A stretch of DNA of 64,000 nt from Gammaproteobacteria bacterium (lineage in GTDB: Bacteria; Pseudomonadota; Gammaproteobacteria; JAABTG01). Both the position numbers and the translations under genes were made by a program. The stretch is from assembly GCA_034522055.1 (NCBI GenBank), contig JAXHLS010000002.1, positions 3,655,358 through 3,719,357 of the forward strand, read 5' to 3'. Below, piece after piece: positions 27,539-36,713 of this stretch (the first letter of the stretch is position 1; the number at the start of each line of letters is the position of its first letter). The notes under the pieces are model-generated. The model worked only from the letters and a program-made list of their open reading frames with translations, had not been told where the DNA came from and searched no databases.

Positions 27539-28834
27539 TCAATGGCCCACGCTGAGCCTCTCCATGATGAAGAAGCCGCCGACGGTGAGGGCCATCATGG
27601 CGAGCCCCCAGGGGTAGTTCCAGCGGATGATGTCGCCGGCGCGGACGTGGTAGCGGCCCTGGAGGGCGAGGCCGACGCCGGAGAAGGGGCTGATGGGCAG
27701 GCCGATGGCCCAGCCGGCGAGGTAGCTCATGGCCAGCAGATGAGGGTTCGGCTCCAGGGGTGCCAGCAGGGTGCCGAAGGTGGCGATGGTGACCACCGGA
27801 TGGATGCCGGCCACGGCCGCCGCCACGATGACCAGCAGGACCACCGTCGCCTCCAGCGGGCCGAAGGCCGTGAAGGGCAGCCAGCCGCCGAGGTTGGCGA
27901 ACAGCACGCCGAGCCCGGCCGCCAGGACGCCGGCGGCGATGAAGAGCAGCAGTTCGTTCAACAGTCGCGGCAGGCCGGACTCCACGTGGTGGCGGAGAGC
28001 GGGAGCGGCGGCGGGACCCGCCCGGATCGCCAGCAGCAGCAGGCTGATGGCAGGGGCGCTGATGGCGATGACCGCGAGCACGGGGATGGGCGGCCACAGT
28101 TGATGGATGGTCAGCACCAGGGCCGCCAGCAGGCCCGGCACCCACAGCCCCGCGAAGTTCATGGGATAACCGTGGAAGTCGCTGTCGGCGGCGGCGGGCC
28201 GCTCCCAGACCGTGAGCAGCAGGCCCACGGCGGCCAGGGGCAGGCCGAGGGCCATGAGCAGGTCCAGGCGGGCGCCCTCGGCCCAGGTCAGGGCCGTGGC
28301 CATGGCGGCGAAAAAGGGGGACCAGTAGGCGGCCAGTACGAAGCCGCGGGCCAGCACGGTGGCACGGCGGCGTCCCAGGGTACCGTCCCGGGCGAGACGA
28401 TCGCCGACGATGAACAGCATGGTGATGTTGATGACCGAGGAGAACAGGTGCAGGCCCAGCAGGGTGCGCCACAGGGCCCGGCGGCCGCCCGGCACCTCGC
28501 CATCAACGGTCCCGGCGTGGCTCACCAGCCGCAGGAAGCTCACGGCGATGAGCATGCCGATGAGCAGGGCATTGGCCCCCAGGGCCTGGCGCCAGGGTAT
28601 GGGCGTGCCCTGGACCAGGAAGGGCGCCATGGCCAAGCCTCCCACCCCCACCAGCACCACCGACTGGCGGCGTGCCCGGGCGGGGATGTCGCGCCACATG
28701 AGCAGGGCGGCGAACCAGGCGGCGGCGCCGCCGGGCCAGCGGGGCGCCTCGGGCCACAGGGCCGGCGCCATGGCCGTCAGGAAGGTAATGGTGAGCAGCC
28801 CGCCTGCCAGCCGCTGGCGCCGAACCCCGGTCAC
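27539..28834 (-). CDS. Polytopic membrane protein, transporter-like, unknown substrate
   Basis: A 431-residue protein with about 12 predicted membrane helices. Pattern hints ([82 protein letters not shown]) and a two-halves layout recall ion-transporter superfamily permeases, where each half has a hairpin loop rich in small residues. I cannot name a family. The GTG at 28834 overlaps the stop of the 31-codon gene upstream as GTGA, so it is translationally coupled and part of an operon with the ketopantoate-reductase-like gene. Confidence 0.7.
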   Translation of the reverse strand: MTGVRRQRLAGGLLTITFLTAMAPALWPEAPRWPGGAAAWFAALLMWRDIPARARRQSVVLVGVGGLAMAPFLVQGTPIPWRQALGANALLIGMLIAVSFLRLVSHAGTVDGEVPGGRRALWRTLLGLHLFSSVINITMLFIVGDRLARDGTLGRRRATVLARGFVLAAYWSPFFAAMATALTWAEGARLDLLMALGLPLAAVGLLLTVWERPAAADSDFHGYPMNFAGLWVPGLLAALVLTIHQLWPPIPVLAVIAISAPAISLLLLAIRAGPAAAPALRHHVESGLPRLLNELLLFIAAGVLAAGLGVLFANLGGWLPFTAFGPLEATVVLLVIVAAAVAGIHPVVTIATFGTLLAPLEPNPHLLAMSYLAGWAIGLPISPFSGVGLALQGRYHVRAGDIIRWNYPWGLAMMALTVGGFFIMERLSVGH

Positions 28835-28926
28835 AGGATGACGAACAGCACGGCGGGGATCACCGCCAGGGCCGCGATGAGGAACACCGGCACGCTGACC
28901 TGGAGCACCTCGACGACGAGGTTCAC
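28831..28926 (-). CDS. 31-residue membrane peptide coupled between two genes
   Basis: A short frame starting at a GTG that overlaps the preceding stop (GTGA, 28923-28926) and ending in a TGA that overlaps the next GTG (28831-28834). The peptide (VNLVVEVLQVSVPVFL, then [15 protein letters not shown]) is one hydrophobic helix without charged residues except one Glu. Exact overlap at both ends, and the lack of any gap in the operon, argue for a real small subunit of the following membrane protein. Codon use looks like that of its neighbours. Confidence 0.6.
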   Translation of the reverse strand: MNLVVEVLQVSVPVFLIAALAVIPAVLFVIL

Positions 28927-29891
28927 CGGCGATCCCGCTCCAGGGCGTGGCGCAGCAGCCGCACCACGGTGCGGGTGTGGGGGGCATCCTCCCCGGCCGC
29001 CCGGCAGCGGGCGATGACGGCGCCGCAGATGGCGTCCATCTCGGGCTCGCGTCCCCGTTCCCGGTCCACCAGCATGGAGGGCTTGATGGAATCGAAGGTG
29101 GAGATGAGGCGGTGCATCTCATCCACCGCCTCCCGGTCCAGCAGCACGCCGTCGGCCCGGGCGGCGGCCGCCGCCTCCGCCATGAGGTCGTGGACGAGTT
29201 CCGACAGGCCGGGATCGGCGAGCAAGGGCCCGGTCTCCTCTCCGAGGAGGGCCGCCAGGGCGTTGACGCCGTTGTTGATCACCAGCTTGCGCCACAGCTC
29301 CCGGTGGATGTCGGGGCTGATCTCCGTGGGGATGGCCGCCCCCCGCAGGGCCTCGGCCAGGGCCTCGATGGAGGCACGGGACGGGGCATCGGGGCCGCAG
29401 CGGGCATCGTCGGGCCAGCGTCCGAGTAGGGTCTCGGCCGGGCCGGTGGCCCACACGTGGCCGGGCGCGGCGATATGGGCGCCGATGCGCCGGGTCAGGC
29501 CGCCCACCACCCGCCGCGCGCCGAGAATGTCCGCCAGCACGGCCTCGTTGTCCACGCCGTTCTGCAGGGACACCACCAGGGGGCCGCCGGGGTCCTCCCG
29601 GCGCGGCATCAGGGCCGCGAGGTGGTGGGCGGCCTCCGCCGTGGCGGTGGATTTGAGGCACACCAGCACGTAGTCGGCATTCATCACCCGGGCCGCCGTG
29701 AGGGCGTCGCCGGATACGGTATCCACCGGCCCGGCATAGGGGTGTTGCGGGTGGTCGAGCACCAAGCCCCGGGAGGCGAGGGCGGCGCCATGGTCGCCCC
29801 GCACCACGAAGGTCACGCCGTGGTCCGCCTGCACCAGGCGGCTGCCGAAATAGGCACCGATGCCGCCCGCGCCGAGGATCAGGAATCTCAT
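28923..29891 (-). CDS. 2-dehydropantoate 2-reductase family protein
   Basis: A 322-residue NADPH-dependent oxidoreductase of the ApbA/PanE family. The N-terminal Rossmann motif is ILGAGGIGAYFGSRL, followed by VCLKSTATAEA and SLQNGVDNEAVL (catalytic-domain entry). The C-terminal helical domain has the catalytic-Lys region RELWRKLVINNGVNALAALLG and the substrate motif FDSIKPSMLVDRERGREPEMDAICG. It could be the pantothenate enzyme or a paralogue acting on another 2-keto acid; the operon with a membrane transporter-like protein favours a specialised role. Confidence 0.85.
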   Translation of the reverse strand: MRFLILGAGGIGAYFGSRLVQADHGVTFVVRGDHGAALASRGLVLDHPQHPYAGPVDTVSGDALTAARVMNADYVLVCLKSTATAEAAHHLAALMPRREDPGGPLVVSLQNGVDNEAVLADILGARRVVGGLTRRIGAHIAAPGHVWATGPAETLLGRWPDDARCGPDAPSRASIEALAEALRGAAIPTEISPDIHRELWRKLVINNGVNALAALLGEETGPLLADPGLSELVHDLMAEAAAAARADGVLLDREAVDEMHRLISTFDSIKPSMLVDRERGREPEMDAICGAVIARCRAAGEDAPHTRTVVRLLRHALERDRR

Positions 29892-29975
29892 CGCTTCTTG
29901 TCTGTCATGCCTTCAGGTGGGGGTCGATTCTTTTCCCCGCCCCCCTTTGCGGATGGTTCGATCGGCTTCAGACGG

Positions 29976-31670
29976 TCAATCCGTTACCGCAGCGGGTTCC
30001 GCCTGGTATTTCTTCAGGCGGTAGGCCAACTGGGGCCGGGTCATGTTGAGCAGGCGGGCGGCGGAGCTGAGGTTGCCATTGCTGCGCTCCACCGCCTTGG
30101 TCAGCATGATCTGCTCGATCTGTTCGAGGGAGGTGCTTTGATTCAGGGCGCTTTCCACCATGTGGTCCAGGGAGCCCGCGGCTTCCCGGGGGGCCTCGCC
30201 GCCGGGGCCGGGGGCGGTGCCCGCCATGCCGCGGCTCAGATCCACGCAGGGGAATATCTGTTTGACGTCGATCTGCTGGTTGGGCCCCACCAGGATGACG
30301 CCGCGCTCGATCATGTTCTCCAGCTCGCGGATGTTGCCGGGCCAGTCGAACTTCATGAGGGTTTCCATGGCGCGCTCGGTGATGCCCGTGACCCGCTTGC
30401 CGTGGCGGGCCGAGTATTTCTCCAGGAAGCGGTTCACCAGCAGGGGAATGTCGTCCTTGCGATCCCGCAGGGGCGGCACGATGACCGGGAAGATATTGAG
30501 GCGGTAGTAGAGGTCGGCGCGAAAACGCCCCGCTTCCACCGCCTGCTTGAGGTCGACGTTGGTGGCCGCCACCAGCCGCACGTCCACCCGGCGGGTGCGG
30601 GTGTCGCCGATGCGCTCGAATTCACCATCCTGCAGGACCCGCAGGATCTTGGCCTGGGCGGATGCGGAGAGTTCACCCACCTCGTCCAGGAACAGGGTGC
30701 CGCCGTGGGCCCGCTCGAAGCGCCCGGGACGGGAATGCTGGGCTCCGGTGTAGGCGCCCTTTTCCACCCCGAACAGCTCCGACTCAATGAGTTCCTCGGG
30801 GATGGCGGCACAGTTGATGGGCACGAAGGTGTTCTTGGCCCGGGTGCTGATGCTGTGGAGGGAACGGGCGAACACCTCCTTGCCCACCCCCGTCTCACCG
30901 AGCAGGAGCACCGTTACCTGGCTGTCCGCCGCCTTGTGGATGAGTTCGCAGGTGTCGCGGAAGGCCGCGGAAGTACCGACCATCTCGCCCATGGCCACCT
31001 GGTCGTCTATGGAGTAGCGCAGGTGTTGCACCTCCTCCTGGAGCTGGATGATCTGGTCGGCCACGCGGATGGGCTCGAAATATCGAGCTTCTTCCGCTGC
31101 GTCTTCCCATTCCTCGATAGGCTTGCCGATGATGCGGCAGTGGCGATCGCCGCAGCCCGCGCATTCCACCTCCTTGTAAAGGATCCGCTTGCCGACGATG
31201 GCACTGGTGTAGCCGCAGGCATAACCGATCTGGATCCAGCACACGGCCTCGGGGGACAGGCCCATGGACTCCACGTGGACCTCGGCCTCGAAGGAGTCCT
31301 CCCACAGCATCTCCGCGTAGTACTTCTGGTTGGCGATGTCGATGTCCACCTTGAGCGGCGACACCCGCACGATGCCCTCCGCCGAGTGCATCATAGGCCC
31401 CATGAGGAGCAGATCGTCATCGGCGGCGTTGGGCATCAGGCGCCGGGCCATGCCGGCATCGAGTTCGCCGGAGACGAAGCCCATGCGGGTCAGCACCCGC
31501 CGCGCCCACTCCATGCCCAGGGTGTCGATGAGTTCCCGGCGCAGGGACCCCATGGCACCCGCGTGCAGCATGAGCATGCGGTGTTTCTCGAGGGTGATGC
31601 GCCCCTTCTCGAACTCCACGCTCAAGGGGGAGGGCATATCGACGTAGCTGTTCAGTTCGATGGACGGCAT
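29976..31670 (-). CDS. dmpR: Phenol-responsive sigma-54 activator, DmpR/XylR family
   Basis: A 564-residue three-domain regulator. Residues 1-210 form the aromatic-sensing XylR-N/V4R domain, with the zinc cysteines in ECAGCGDRHC and upstream Cys residues. A B-linker leads to the AAA+ domain: Walker A GETGVGKE at about 260, the sigma-54 contact loop GAYTGA (Tyr instead of Phe, an accepted variant) at about 307, and FLDEVGEL as Walker B. The C-terminal Fis-type helix-turn-helix is NLSSAARLLNMTRPQLAYRLKK. It should bind phenols and activate the divergent phenol hydroxylase operon from the sigma-54 promoter at 31949. Confidence 0.95.
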   Translation of the reverse strand: MPSIELNSYVDMPSPLSVEFEKGRITLEKHRMLMLHAGAMGSLRRELIDTLGMEWARRVLTRMGFVSGELDAGMARRLMPNAADDDLLLMGPMMHSAEGIVRVSPLKVDIDIANQKYYAEMLWEDSFEAEVHVESMGLSPEAVCWIQIGYACGYTSAIVGKRILYKEVECAGCGDRHCRIIGKPIEEWEDAAEEARYFEPIRVADQIIQLQEEVQHLRYSIDDQVAMGEMVGTSAAFRDTCELIHKAADSQVTVLLLGETGVGKEVFARSLHSISTRAKNTFVPINCAAIPEELIESELFGVEKGAYTGAQHSRPGRFERAHGGTLFLDEVGELSASAQAKILRVLQDGEFERIGDTRTRRVDVRLVAATNVDLKQAVEAGRFRADLYYRLNIFPVIVPPLRDRKDDIPLLVNRFLEKYSARHGKRVTGITERAMETLMKFDWPGNIRELENMIERGVILVGPNQQIDVKQIFPCVDLSRGMAGTAPGPGGEAPREAAGSLDHMVESALNQSTSLEQIEQIMLTKAVERSNGNLSSAARLLNMTRPQLAYRLKKYQAEPAAVTD

Positions 31671-31703
31671 GGCCTTACCTGTGGACGGGTTAAAAACATC
31701 AAT

Positions 31704-31719
31704 TTGATCTATTCATCAA
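31704..31719. promoter_or_regulatory. DmpR/XylR-type upstream activating site
   Basis: TTGATCTATTCATCAA matches the XylR/DmpR site consensus TTGANCAATTGNTCAA at most positions and is nearly palindromic. It sits 34 bp upstream of the dmpR start and about 230 bp upstream of the -24 element of the dmpK promoter, so it may serve both activation and dmpR autoregulation. A second partial site may lie around 31850 (TTCATTATTTGATAA). Confidence 0.55.
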
Positions 31720-31948
31720 GGGCATCGACTTGTGACGAGGCGTGCATAAGGTAAAATATCGCAAATATAGCGATTTGTCGATTTTAACGAGCGATAACCC
31801 CATAGGCGTGTTATTAAATGGTGAAATTCTTCTGAGAAGCTGAAGGGTTCATTATTTGATAAGGCCGTCCTGGCGTATTTTTAACCAGTTCAGCAAGGCG
31901 TGACTGGCGGCCATTCCTAACTAGCTGATAAATAAGGCGCTACAGCCA

Positions 31949-31963
31949 TGGCACGGTTCCTGC
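31949..31963 (+). promoter_or_regulatory. Sigma-54 promoter of the phenol hydroxylase operon
   Basis: TGGCACG-GTTC-CTGC with GG and GC exactly ten bases apart, a near-consensus -24/-12 element. It lies 41 bp upstream of the dmpK ATG and is the expected target of DmpR. The remaining 31671-31948 stretch is AT-rich and free of genes. Confidence 0.88.
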
Positions 31964-32003
31964 TAACAGTCTTTCCCAATAACATTGGGTGGTGGAAGAA
32001 ACG

Positions 32004-32315
32004 ATGAAGCGAGACCGCAGGGTCCTCCCCCTCAAGCGGCCTGCCGGTGCCGGGGACGTGACCAAAGACAAGTACGTGTGCATACGTCGCATGCGGGACG
32101 ATGGGTTCGTGGAGTTCGATTTCTCCATCGGGGACCCCGGTCTCTACGTGGAACTCATCCTACCCACCACGGCCTTCAACGAGTTCTGTAACGCCAACGG
32201 CGTGACCTTTCTCGATGAGGCCGATTCCGCCGCCATCGAGGCCGATCGCAAGCGCTGGCGGGAAGGCTTCATCTCCCAGGAGGGGGACGAGGTGAAAAAG
32301 GATGATAGGCCTTAG
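32004..32315 (+). CDS. dmpK: Phenol hydroxylase assembly protein DmpK
   Basis: A 103-residue homologue of DmpK, which binds the apo-oxygenase and helps load iron into the diiron site. The conserved core is KYVCIRRMRDDGFVEFDFSIGDPGLYVELILPTTAFNEFCNAN. The ATG at 32004 has GGAAGAA upstream; a GTG at 31989 in frame is closer to the transcription start and less likely. First gene after the sigma-54 promoter. Confidence 0.9.
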   Translation: MKRDRRVLPLKRPAGAGDVTKDKYVCIRRMRDDGFVEFDFSIGDPGLYVELILPTTAFNEFCNANGVTFLDEADSAAIEADRKRWREGFISQEGDEVKKDDRP

Positions 32316-32345
32316 GTGGACGGGCCCCTAGATGGATAAGCGATG

Positions 32346-32368
32346 GCCCATGCCGGGGCGGCATGGGC
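32346..32368 (+). other. Hairpin between dmpK and dmpL
   Basis: GCCCATGCC and GGCATGGGC form a perfect 9-bp stem around a five-base loop, without a T tract. It lies 30 bp after the dmpK stop and 47 bp before dmpL. Likely an RNA processing or partial termination site that lowers or protects the downstream mRNA. Confidence 0.5.
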
Positions 32369-32415
32369 TCGTCGGATACTCAATGCCAATCAACTGAAAG
32401 ACCGGAGAGCGTCAG

Positions 32416-33417
32416 ATGCAGATCGACATCAGGACCACCGACATCAAGCCTATCCGCCAGACCTTCGACAACGTGGCGCGGCGCATCGGCGAGGGCAAGA
32501 CGGCCTCCCGCTACCAGGAGGCCACCTTCGATGTCCAGCCCATGGAGAACTTCCACTACCGGCCCTTCTGGGACCCGCAGCACGAACTCTATGATCCGCG
32601 CCGCACTGCCATCCGCATGGAGGACTGGTACGCCTTCAAGGATCCCCGCCAGTTCTATTACGGCACCTGGACCATCACCCGCGCCAAGCAGCAGGACAAC
32701 GCGGAGCGCAACTTCAGCTTCGTGGAGAAGCGCGAACTGCTGGACCTCATGAGCGATGAGTGGCGGGCCCGCGTGGCAGCCGTGCTGCTGCCCCTGCGCC
32801 ATGTGGAGTTCACGGCCAACCAGAACAACTGTTACATCGCCGCCTATGGCTACGGCACCGCCATGACCCAGACCGGGGCCTTCGCCATGATGGACCACCT
32901 GGGCATGGCCCAGTACCTGTCCCGCATCGGCCTGCTGCTGGACGGCAACAGCGGGGACGCCCTGGCGGAATCCAAGCGCCAGTGGATGGAGGACGAGGGC
33001 TGGCAGCCCCTGCGGCGCATGATGGAAGACATGATGGTGCTGGACGACTGGTTCGAGATCTATGCCGCCCAGAACTTCGTCATGAACGGCCTGTTGTATC
33101 CAATGATCTATGACCGCTTCGATCTCGCCGTCTCCGAGCACGGCGGGTCCACCCTCACCATGCTCACCACCTTCATGGTGGACTGGTTTGCCGAGAGCAC
33201 CCGCTGCGTGGATGCCTTCATGAAGACCGCGGCGGCCGAGTCCGACGCCAACAAGCAGCAACTCGAGGCATGGTGCGCCCAGTGGACCGAACGGGCCCAT
33301 GAGGCCCTCGCCCCTCTGGCCACCCTGGCCCTGGGTGACGAGGGACCGGGCGCCCTCGCCGACATGGTGGCGGAATTGAAGAACCGCGCCGCGAAGAAGT
33401 GCAATCTAGAATTCTAG
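32416..33417 (+). CDS. dmpL: Phenol hydroxylase oxygenase beta subunit (P1)
   Basis: A 333-residue subunit of the soluble diiron phenol hydroxylase, about the same length as DmpL (331). Signature stretches include QTFDNVARRIGEGKTASRYQEAT, FHYRPFWDPQHELYDPRRTAI and NNCYIAAYGYGTAMTQTGAFAMMDH. It lacks diiron ligands and forms the dimer scaffold of the (alpha-beta-gamma)2 oxygenase. AGAGCGTCAG precedes the ATG. Confidence 0.95.
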   Translation: MQIDIRTTDIKPIRQTFDNVARRIGEGKTASRYQEATFDVQPMENFHYRPFWDPQHELYDPRRTAIRMEDWYAFKDPRQFYYGTWTITRAKQQDNAERNFSFVEKRELLDLMSDEWRARVAAVLLPLRHVEFTANQNNCYIAAYGYGTAMTQTGAFAMMDHLGMAQYLSRIGLLLDGNSGDALAESKRQWMEDEGWQPLRRMMEDMMVLDDWFEIYAAQNFVMNGLLYPMIYDRFDLAVSEHGGSTLTMLTTFMVDWFAESTRCVDAFMKTAAAESDANKQQLEAWCAQWTERAHEALAPLATLALGDEGPGALADMVAELKNRAAKKCNLEF

Positions 33418-33426
33418 GGGAGTCCA

Positions 33427-33702
33427 ATGCCGAAAAACATGGTGTATATCGCGCTTCAGAACAACGAAGACGCGCGCGGGATCATCGAGGCCATAGAGCG
33501 GGACAATCCCCATGCCACGGTCAGTCATTTTCCGGCCATGGTGAAGATAGACGCCCCCGGACGGATCGTGGTGAAGCGGGAGACGGTCGAGGAGTTGATA
33601 GGGCGGGAGTGGGACCCTCAGGAGATCCACGTCAGTCTGGTATCCATCTCGGGCAACGTGGATGAGACCGAGGACGAGTTCATCCTCGAGCGAAACAACT
33701 GA
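33427..33702 (+). CDS. dmpM: Phenol hydroxylase coupling/effector protein (P2)
   Basis: A 91-residue MmoB-type regulatory protein without cofactor, the same length as DmpM (90). Motifs are VYIALQNNEDARGIIEAIERDNPHATVSHFPAMVKIDAPGRIVV and VSIS-GNVDETEDEF. It binds the oxygenase and couples electron use to hydroxylation. Located 9 bp after dmpL and 17 bp before dmpN. Confidence 0.95.
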   Translation: MPKNMVYIALQNNEDARGIIEAIERDNPHATVSHFPAMVKIDAPGRIVVKRETVEELIGREWDPQEIHVSLVSISGNVDETEDEFILERNN

Positions 33703-33719
33703 ACGGTTAGGAGATATTG

Positions 33720-35237
33720 ATGGCCAAGAAACTCAACCTGCGTGACAAGTACGCCCTCATGACCCGGGATCTCAGTTGGGATCCCAGCTATCAGCCCTTC
33801 GAGAAACTGTTCCCCCAGATGGAGATGGAGGGCATCAAGATCGATGACTGGAGCAAATGGGAAGACCCCTTCCGCCTGACCATGGACGCCTACTGGAAGT
33901 ACCAGGCGGAGAAAGAGCGCAAGCTCTATTCCATCATCGACGCCTTCGCTCAGAACAACGCCCATCTGAACGTGACGGACGCGCGTTACGTCAATGCCAT
34001 CAAGCTGTTCCTGACCGGGGTTTCGCCCCTCGAATACCAGGCCCACCGGGGCTTCGCCATGGTGGGGCGCCAGTTCCCGGGGGTGGGTGCCCAGGTGGCC
34101 TGTCAGATGCAGTCCGTGGACGAGCTGCGTCATGTGCAGACCCAGATCCACACCATGAGCCACTACAACAAGTATTTCAACGGATTCCATGACTGGAGCC
34201 ACATGCACGACCGGGTGTGGTATTTGTCGGTGCCCAAGTCTTTCTTCGACGACGCCATGACGGCGGGGCCCTTCGAGTTCATCACGGCCATCTCCTTCTC
34301 CTTCGAGTACGTGCTGACCAACCTGTTGTTCATGCCCTTCATGTCCGGCGCCGCTTACAACGGCGACATGGCCACCGTCACCTTCGGCTTCTCCGCCCAG
34401 TCGGACGAGTCCCGTCACATGACCCTCGGCCTCGAGGTCATCAAGTTCATGCTGGAGGCCCATCCCGACAACCTGCCCATCATCCAGGGCTGGATCGACA
34501 AGTGGTTCTGGCGTGGCTACCGGCTGCTGTCCCTGGTCTCCATGATGATGGATTACATGCTGCCCAAGCGTGTGATGTCCTGGAAGGAGGCGTGGGACAT
34601 GTATTTCGTGCAGAACGGTGGCGCCCTGTTCGAGGACCTGGCCCGTTACGGGGTGCGCATGCCCAAGCACTGGGAGGTGTCCGTGAAGGAGGCCGATCGC
34701 CTGTCCCACGAGACCTGGAATGTGTTCTACAACTACGGCCACGCCGCCGCCTTCAACTCCTGGATGCCGAGCGAGGAGGAGATGGAGTGGTTGTCCGCCA
34801 AGTACCCGGAGACCTTCGACAAGTACTACCGGCCGCGCTTCACCTTCTTCCGTAACCTGGAAGAGCAGGGCAAGCCGTTCTCAAACCCCACCCTGCCCAT
34901 GCTGTGCCAGACCTGCCAGGTCCCCATGTTCTACACGGAGCCGGATGATCCGACGACCGTCTGCTTCCGCGCCAGCGAGTACAAGGGCGACCACTACCAC
35001 TTCTGCTCGGACGGCTGCAAGGACATCTTCGACAACGAGCCAGAGAAATACGTGCAGAGCTGGCTGCCGGTGCATCAGATCTATCAGGGCAACTGCGGTG
35101 GCGCCACCGTGCCCGAGGTCCTCGAGTGGTATCACCTGGTGGATGGTGCCGACAACGCCAAGTATCCCTTCTCGCCGGACTACGAGAACTGGAAGAAGTG
35201 GAAGGGACAGGTGGCGAAGGAAGACGATGCCGCCTGA
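33720..35237 (+). CDS. dmpN: Phenol hydroxylase oxygenase alpha subunit (P3)
   Basis: A 505-residue catalytic subunit. The diiron site is marked by two ExxH motifs, DELRHVQ (about residue 138) and SDESRHM (about residue 235), plus the preceding single Glu ligands. The C-terminal zinc/YHS-like region carries MLCQTCQVPMF and FCSDGCKDIF, as in DmpN. It hydroxylates phenol to catechol. The ATG at 33720 is preferred over a TTG three bases earlier; AGGAGATATTG is the ribosome site. Confidence 0.96.
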   Translation: MAKKLNLRDKYALMTRDLSWDPSYQPFEKLFPQMEMEGIKIDDWSKWEDPFRLTMDAYWKYQAEKERKLYSIIDAFAQNNAHLNVTDARYVNAIKLFLTGVSPLEYQAHRGFAMVGRQFPGVGAQVACQMQSVDELRHVQTQIHTMSHYNKYFNGFHDWSHMHDRVWYLSVPKSFFDDAMTAGPFEFITAISFSFEYVLTNLLFMPFMSGAAYNGDMATVTFGFSAQSDESRHMTLGLEVIKFMLEAHPDNLPIIQGWIDKWFWRGYRLLSLVSMMMDYMLPKRVMSWKEAWDMYFVQNGGALFEDLARYGVRMPKHWEVSVKEADRLSHETWNVFYNYGHAAAFNSWMPSEEEMEWLSAKYPETFDKYYRPRFTFFRNLEEQGKPFSNPTLPMLCQTCQVPMFYTEPDDPTTVCFRASEYKGDHYHFCSDGCKDIFDNEPEKYVQSWLPVHQIYQGNCGGATVPEVLEWYHLVDGADNAKYPFSPDYENWKKWKGQVAKEDDAA

Positions 35238-35266
35238 GGCGGGCCGGACCACAGGAGGATTGAGCC

Positions 35267-35626
35267 ATGAGCAATACCACGCCCGCGGGCTATGAGGGCA
35301 CCCCCCTCGACAAGGTGGAGAACTTCCACGGCAACCAGTTGATCTATCTGGATTGGGAGAAGCATCGCATGTTCTGCTCCCCCATCTGCGTGCCGGTGCC
35401 GCCCGATGCCCCTTTCGGCATCGTGTGCGACGACATCACCCCCAACGCCTACGGGGAGCATCCCGACTGGCAACACATCGACTGGTCCGAGGTCCAGTGG
35501 ACGCTGGACGACGAGCCCTTCCAGCCCGACATGGACAAGAGCCTCAAGGACCAGGGTATTCACCACAAGTCGGTGCTGCGTTTCTACCAGCCCGGTCTGG
35601 ATGGCCTCGAGGGCACGGGTGGGTAA
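35267..35626 (+). CDS. dmpO: Phenol hydroxylase oxygenase gamma subunit (P4)
   Basis: A 119-residue subunit identical in length to DmpO. The signature is WQHIDWSEVQWTLDDEPFQPDMDKSLKDQGIHHKSVLRFYQPGL at its C-terminal half. It completes the oxygenase trimer. AGGAGGATTGAGCC precedes the ATG. Confidence 0.95.
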   Translation: MSNTTPAGYEGTPLDKVENFHGNQLIYLDWEKHRMFCSPICVPVPPDAPFGIVCDDITPNAYGEHPDWQHIDWSEVQWTLDDEPFQPDMDKSLKDQGIHHKSVLRFYQPGLDGLEGTGG

Positions 35627-35642
35627 GGGAGGAGCCGGATAA

Positions 35643-36704
35643 GTGAGTTACCAAGTCACCATCGAACCCCTCGGCGAGACCGTCGAGGTCGAAGAGAACC
35701 AGACCATCCTCGATGCCTGCCTGCGGGCGGGGATCTGGCTGCCCCATGCCTGTTGTCACGGCCTGTGCGCCACCTGCAAGGTACAGGTGCTGGAAGGCGA
35801 GGTGGAGCATGGTGAAGCCTCCCCCTTCGCCCTCATGGATTTCGAGCGGGAGGAGGGCAAGTGTCTGGCGTGCGTGTCCATCCCCGAGTCGGATCTGGTC
35901 ATCGAGGCGGATATCGATGAGGATCCCGACGCCGAGGTGCATCCCGTGGAGGACTTCACGGGACGCGTCGTTGCCCTCGAGGATCTCACCCCCACGGCCA
36001 AACGGGTGTTGATGGAACTGGACCGCCCCATGCCATTCCAGGCCGGCCAGTATCTGCAACTGGAACTGCCCGGCATCGAGCAGCCGCGCCCCTTTTCCAT
36101 GGCCAATCCGCCTTCCCGGGAGGGCGAGGTGGAACTCCAGGTGCGCCTGGTCCCCGGGGGAGAAGCCACCACCTATATCCACGAGAGGCTGGCGGTGGGC
36201 GACGAATTGAAATTGACGGGCCCCTATGGCCGCTTCTTCGTGCGCAAGTCGGCGCCGGAATCCATGCTGTTTCTGGCCGGGGGCACGGGGCTGTCCAGTC
36301 CCAAGGGCATGATCCTCGATCTACTGGAGAACGGCGAGACCCGGCCCATCACCCTGGTGCACGGGGTGCGTAACCTGTCGGAACTTTACGACCGCGAGTT
36401 CTTCGAGGGGCTGGCGGCCGAACATGATAACTTCACCTACATCCCCGCCCTATCCGAACCCCGGGAGGATGACGCCTGGGAGGGGGCCACGGGCTTCGTC
36501 CACGATGTGGCGAGCGCCCGTTTCAATGGCGAGTTTCGCGGCAACAAGGCCTACATCTGCGGCCCCCCGGTCATGATCGACGCCTGTGTCACGGGTCTCA
36601 TGCGGGGACGCCTGTTCGAGCGGGACATGTTCATGGAGAAGTTCCTGTCGGCGGCGGATGCCGCCCAGGACAGTCAGCGTAGCCCCCTGTTCCGCAAGGT
36701 CTGA
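35643..36704 (+). CDS. dmpP: Phenol hydroxylase reductase (P5)
   Basis: A 353-residue NADH-dependent reductase, the same length as DmpP. The N-terminal plant-type 2Fe-2S domain has CCHGLCATCKVQVLEG and the fourth Cys in KCLACVS. A ferredoxin-NADP-reductase module follows, with the FAD motif RPFSMANPP and the NAD loop FLAGGTGLSSPKGMI. It passes electrons from NADH to the diiron centre of DmpN. Translation starts at a GTG (35643) with GGAGGAG upstream. Confidence 0.95.
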   Translation: MSYQVTIEPLGETVEVEENQTILDACLRAGIWLPHACCHGLCATCKVQVLEGEVEHGEASPFALMDFEREEGKCLACVSIPESDLVIEADIDEDPDAEVHPVEDFTGRVVALEDLTPTAKRVLMELDRPMPFQAGQYLQLELPGIEQPRPFSMANPPSREGEVELQVRLVPGGEATTYIHERLAVGDELKLTGPYGRFFVRKSAPESMLFLAGGTGLSSPKGMILDLLENGETRPITLVHGVRNLSELYDREFFEGLAAEHDNFTYIPALSEPREDDAWEGATGFVHDVASARFNGEFRGNKAYICGPPVMIDACVTGLMRGRLFERDMFMEKFLSAADAAQDSQRSPLFRKV

Positions 36705-36713
36705 GGACTGCCC

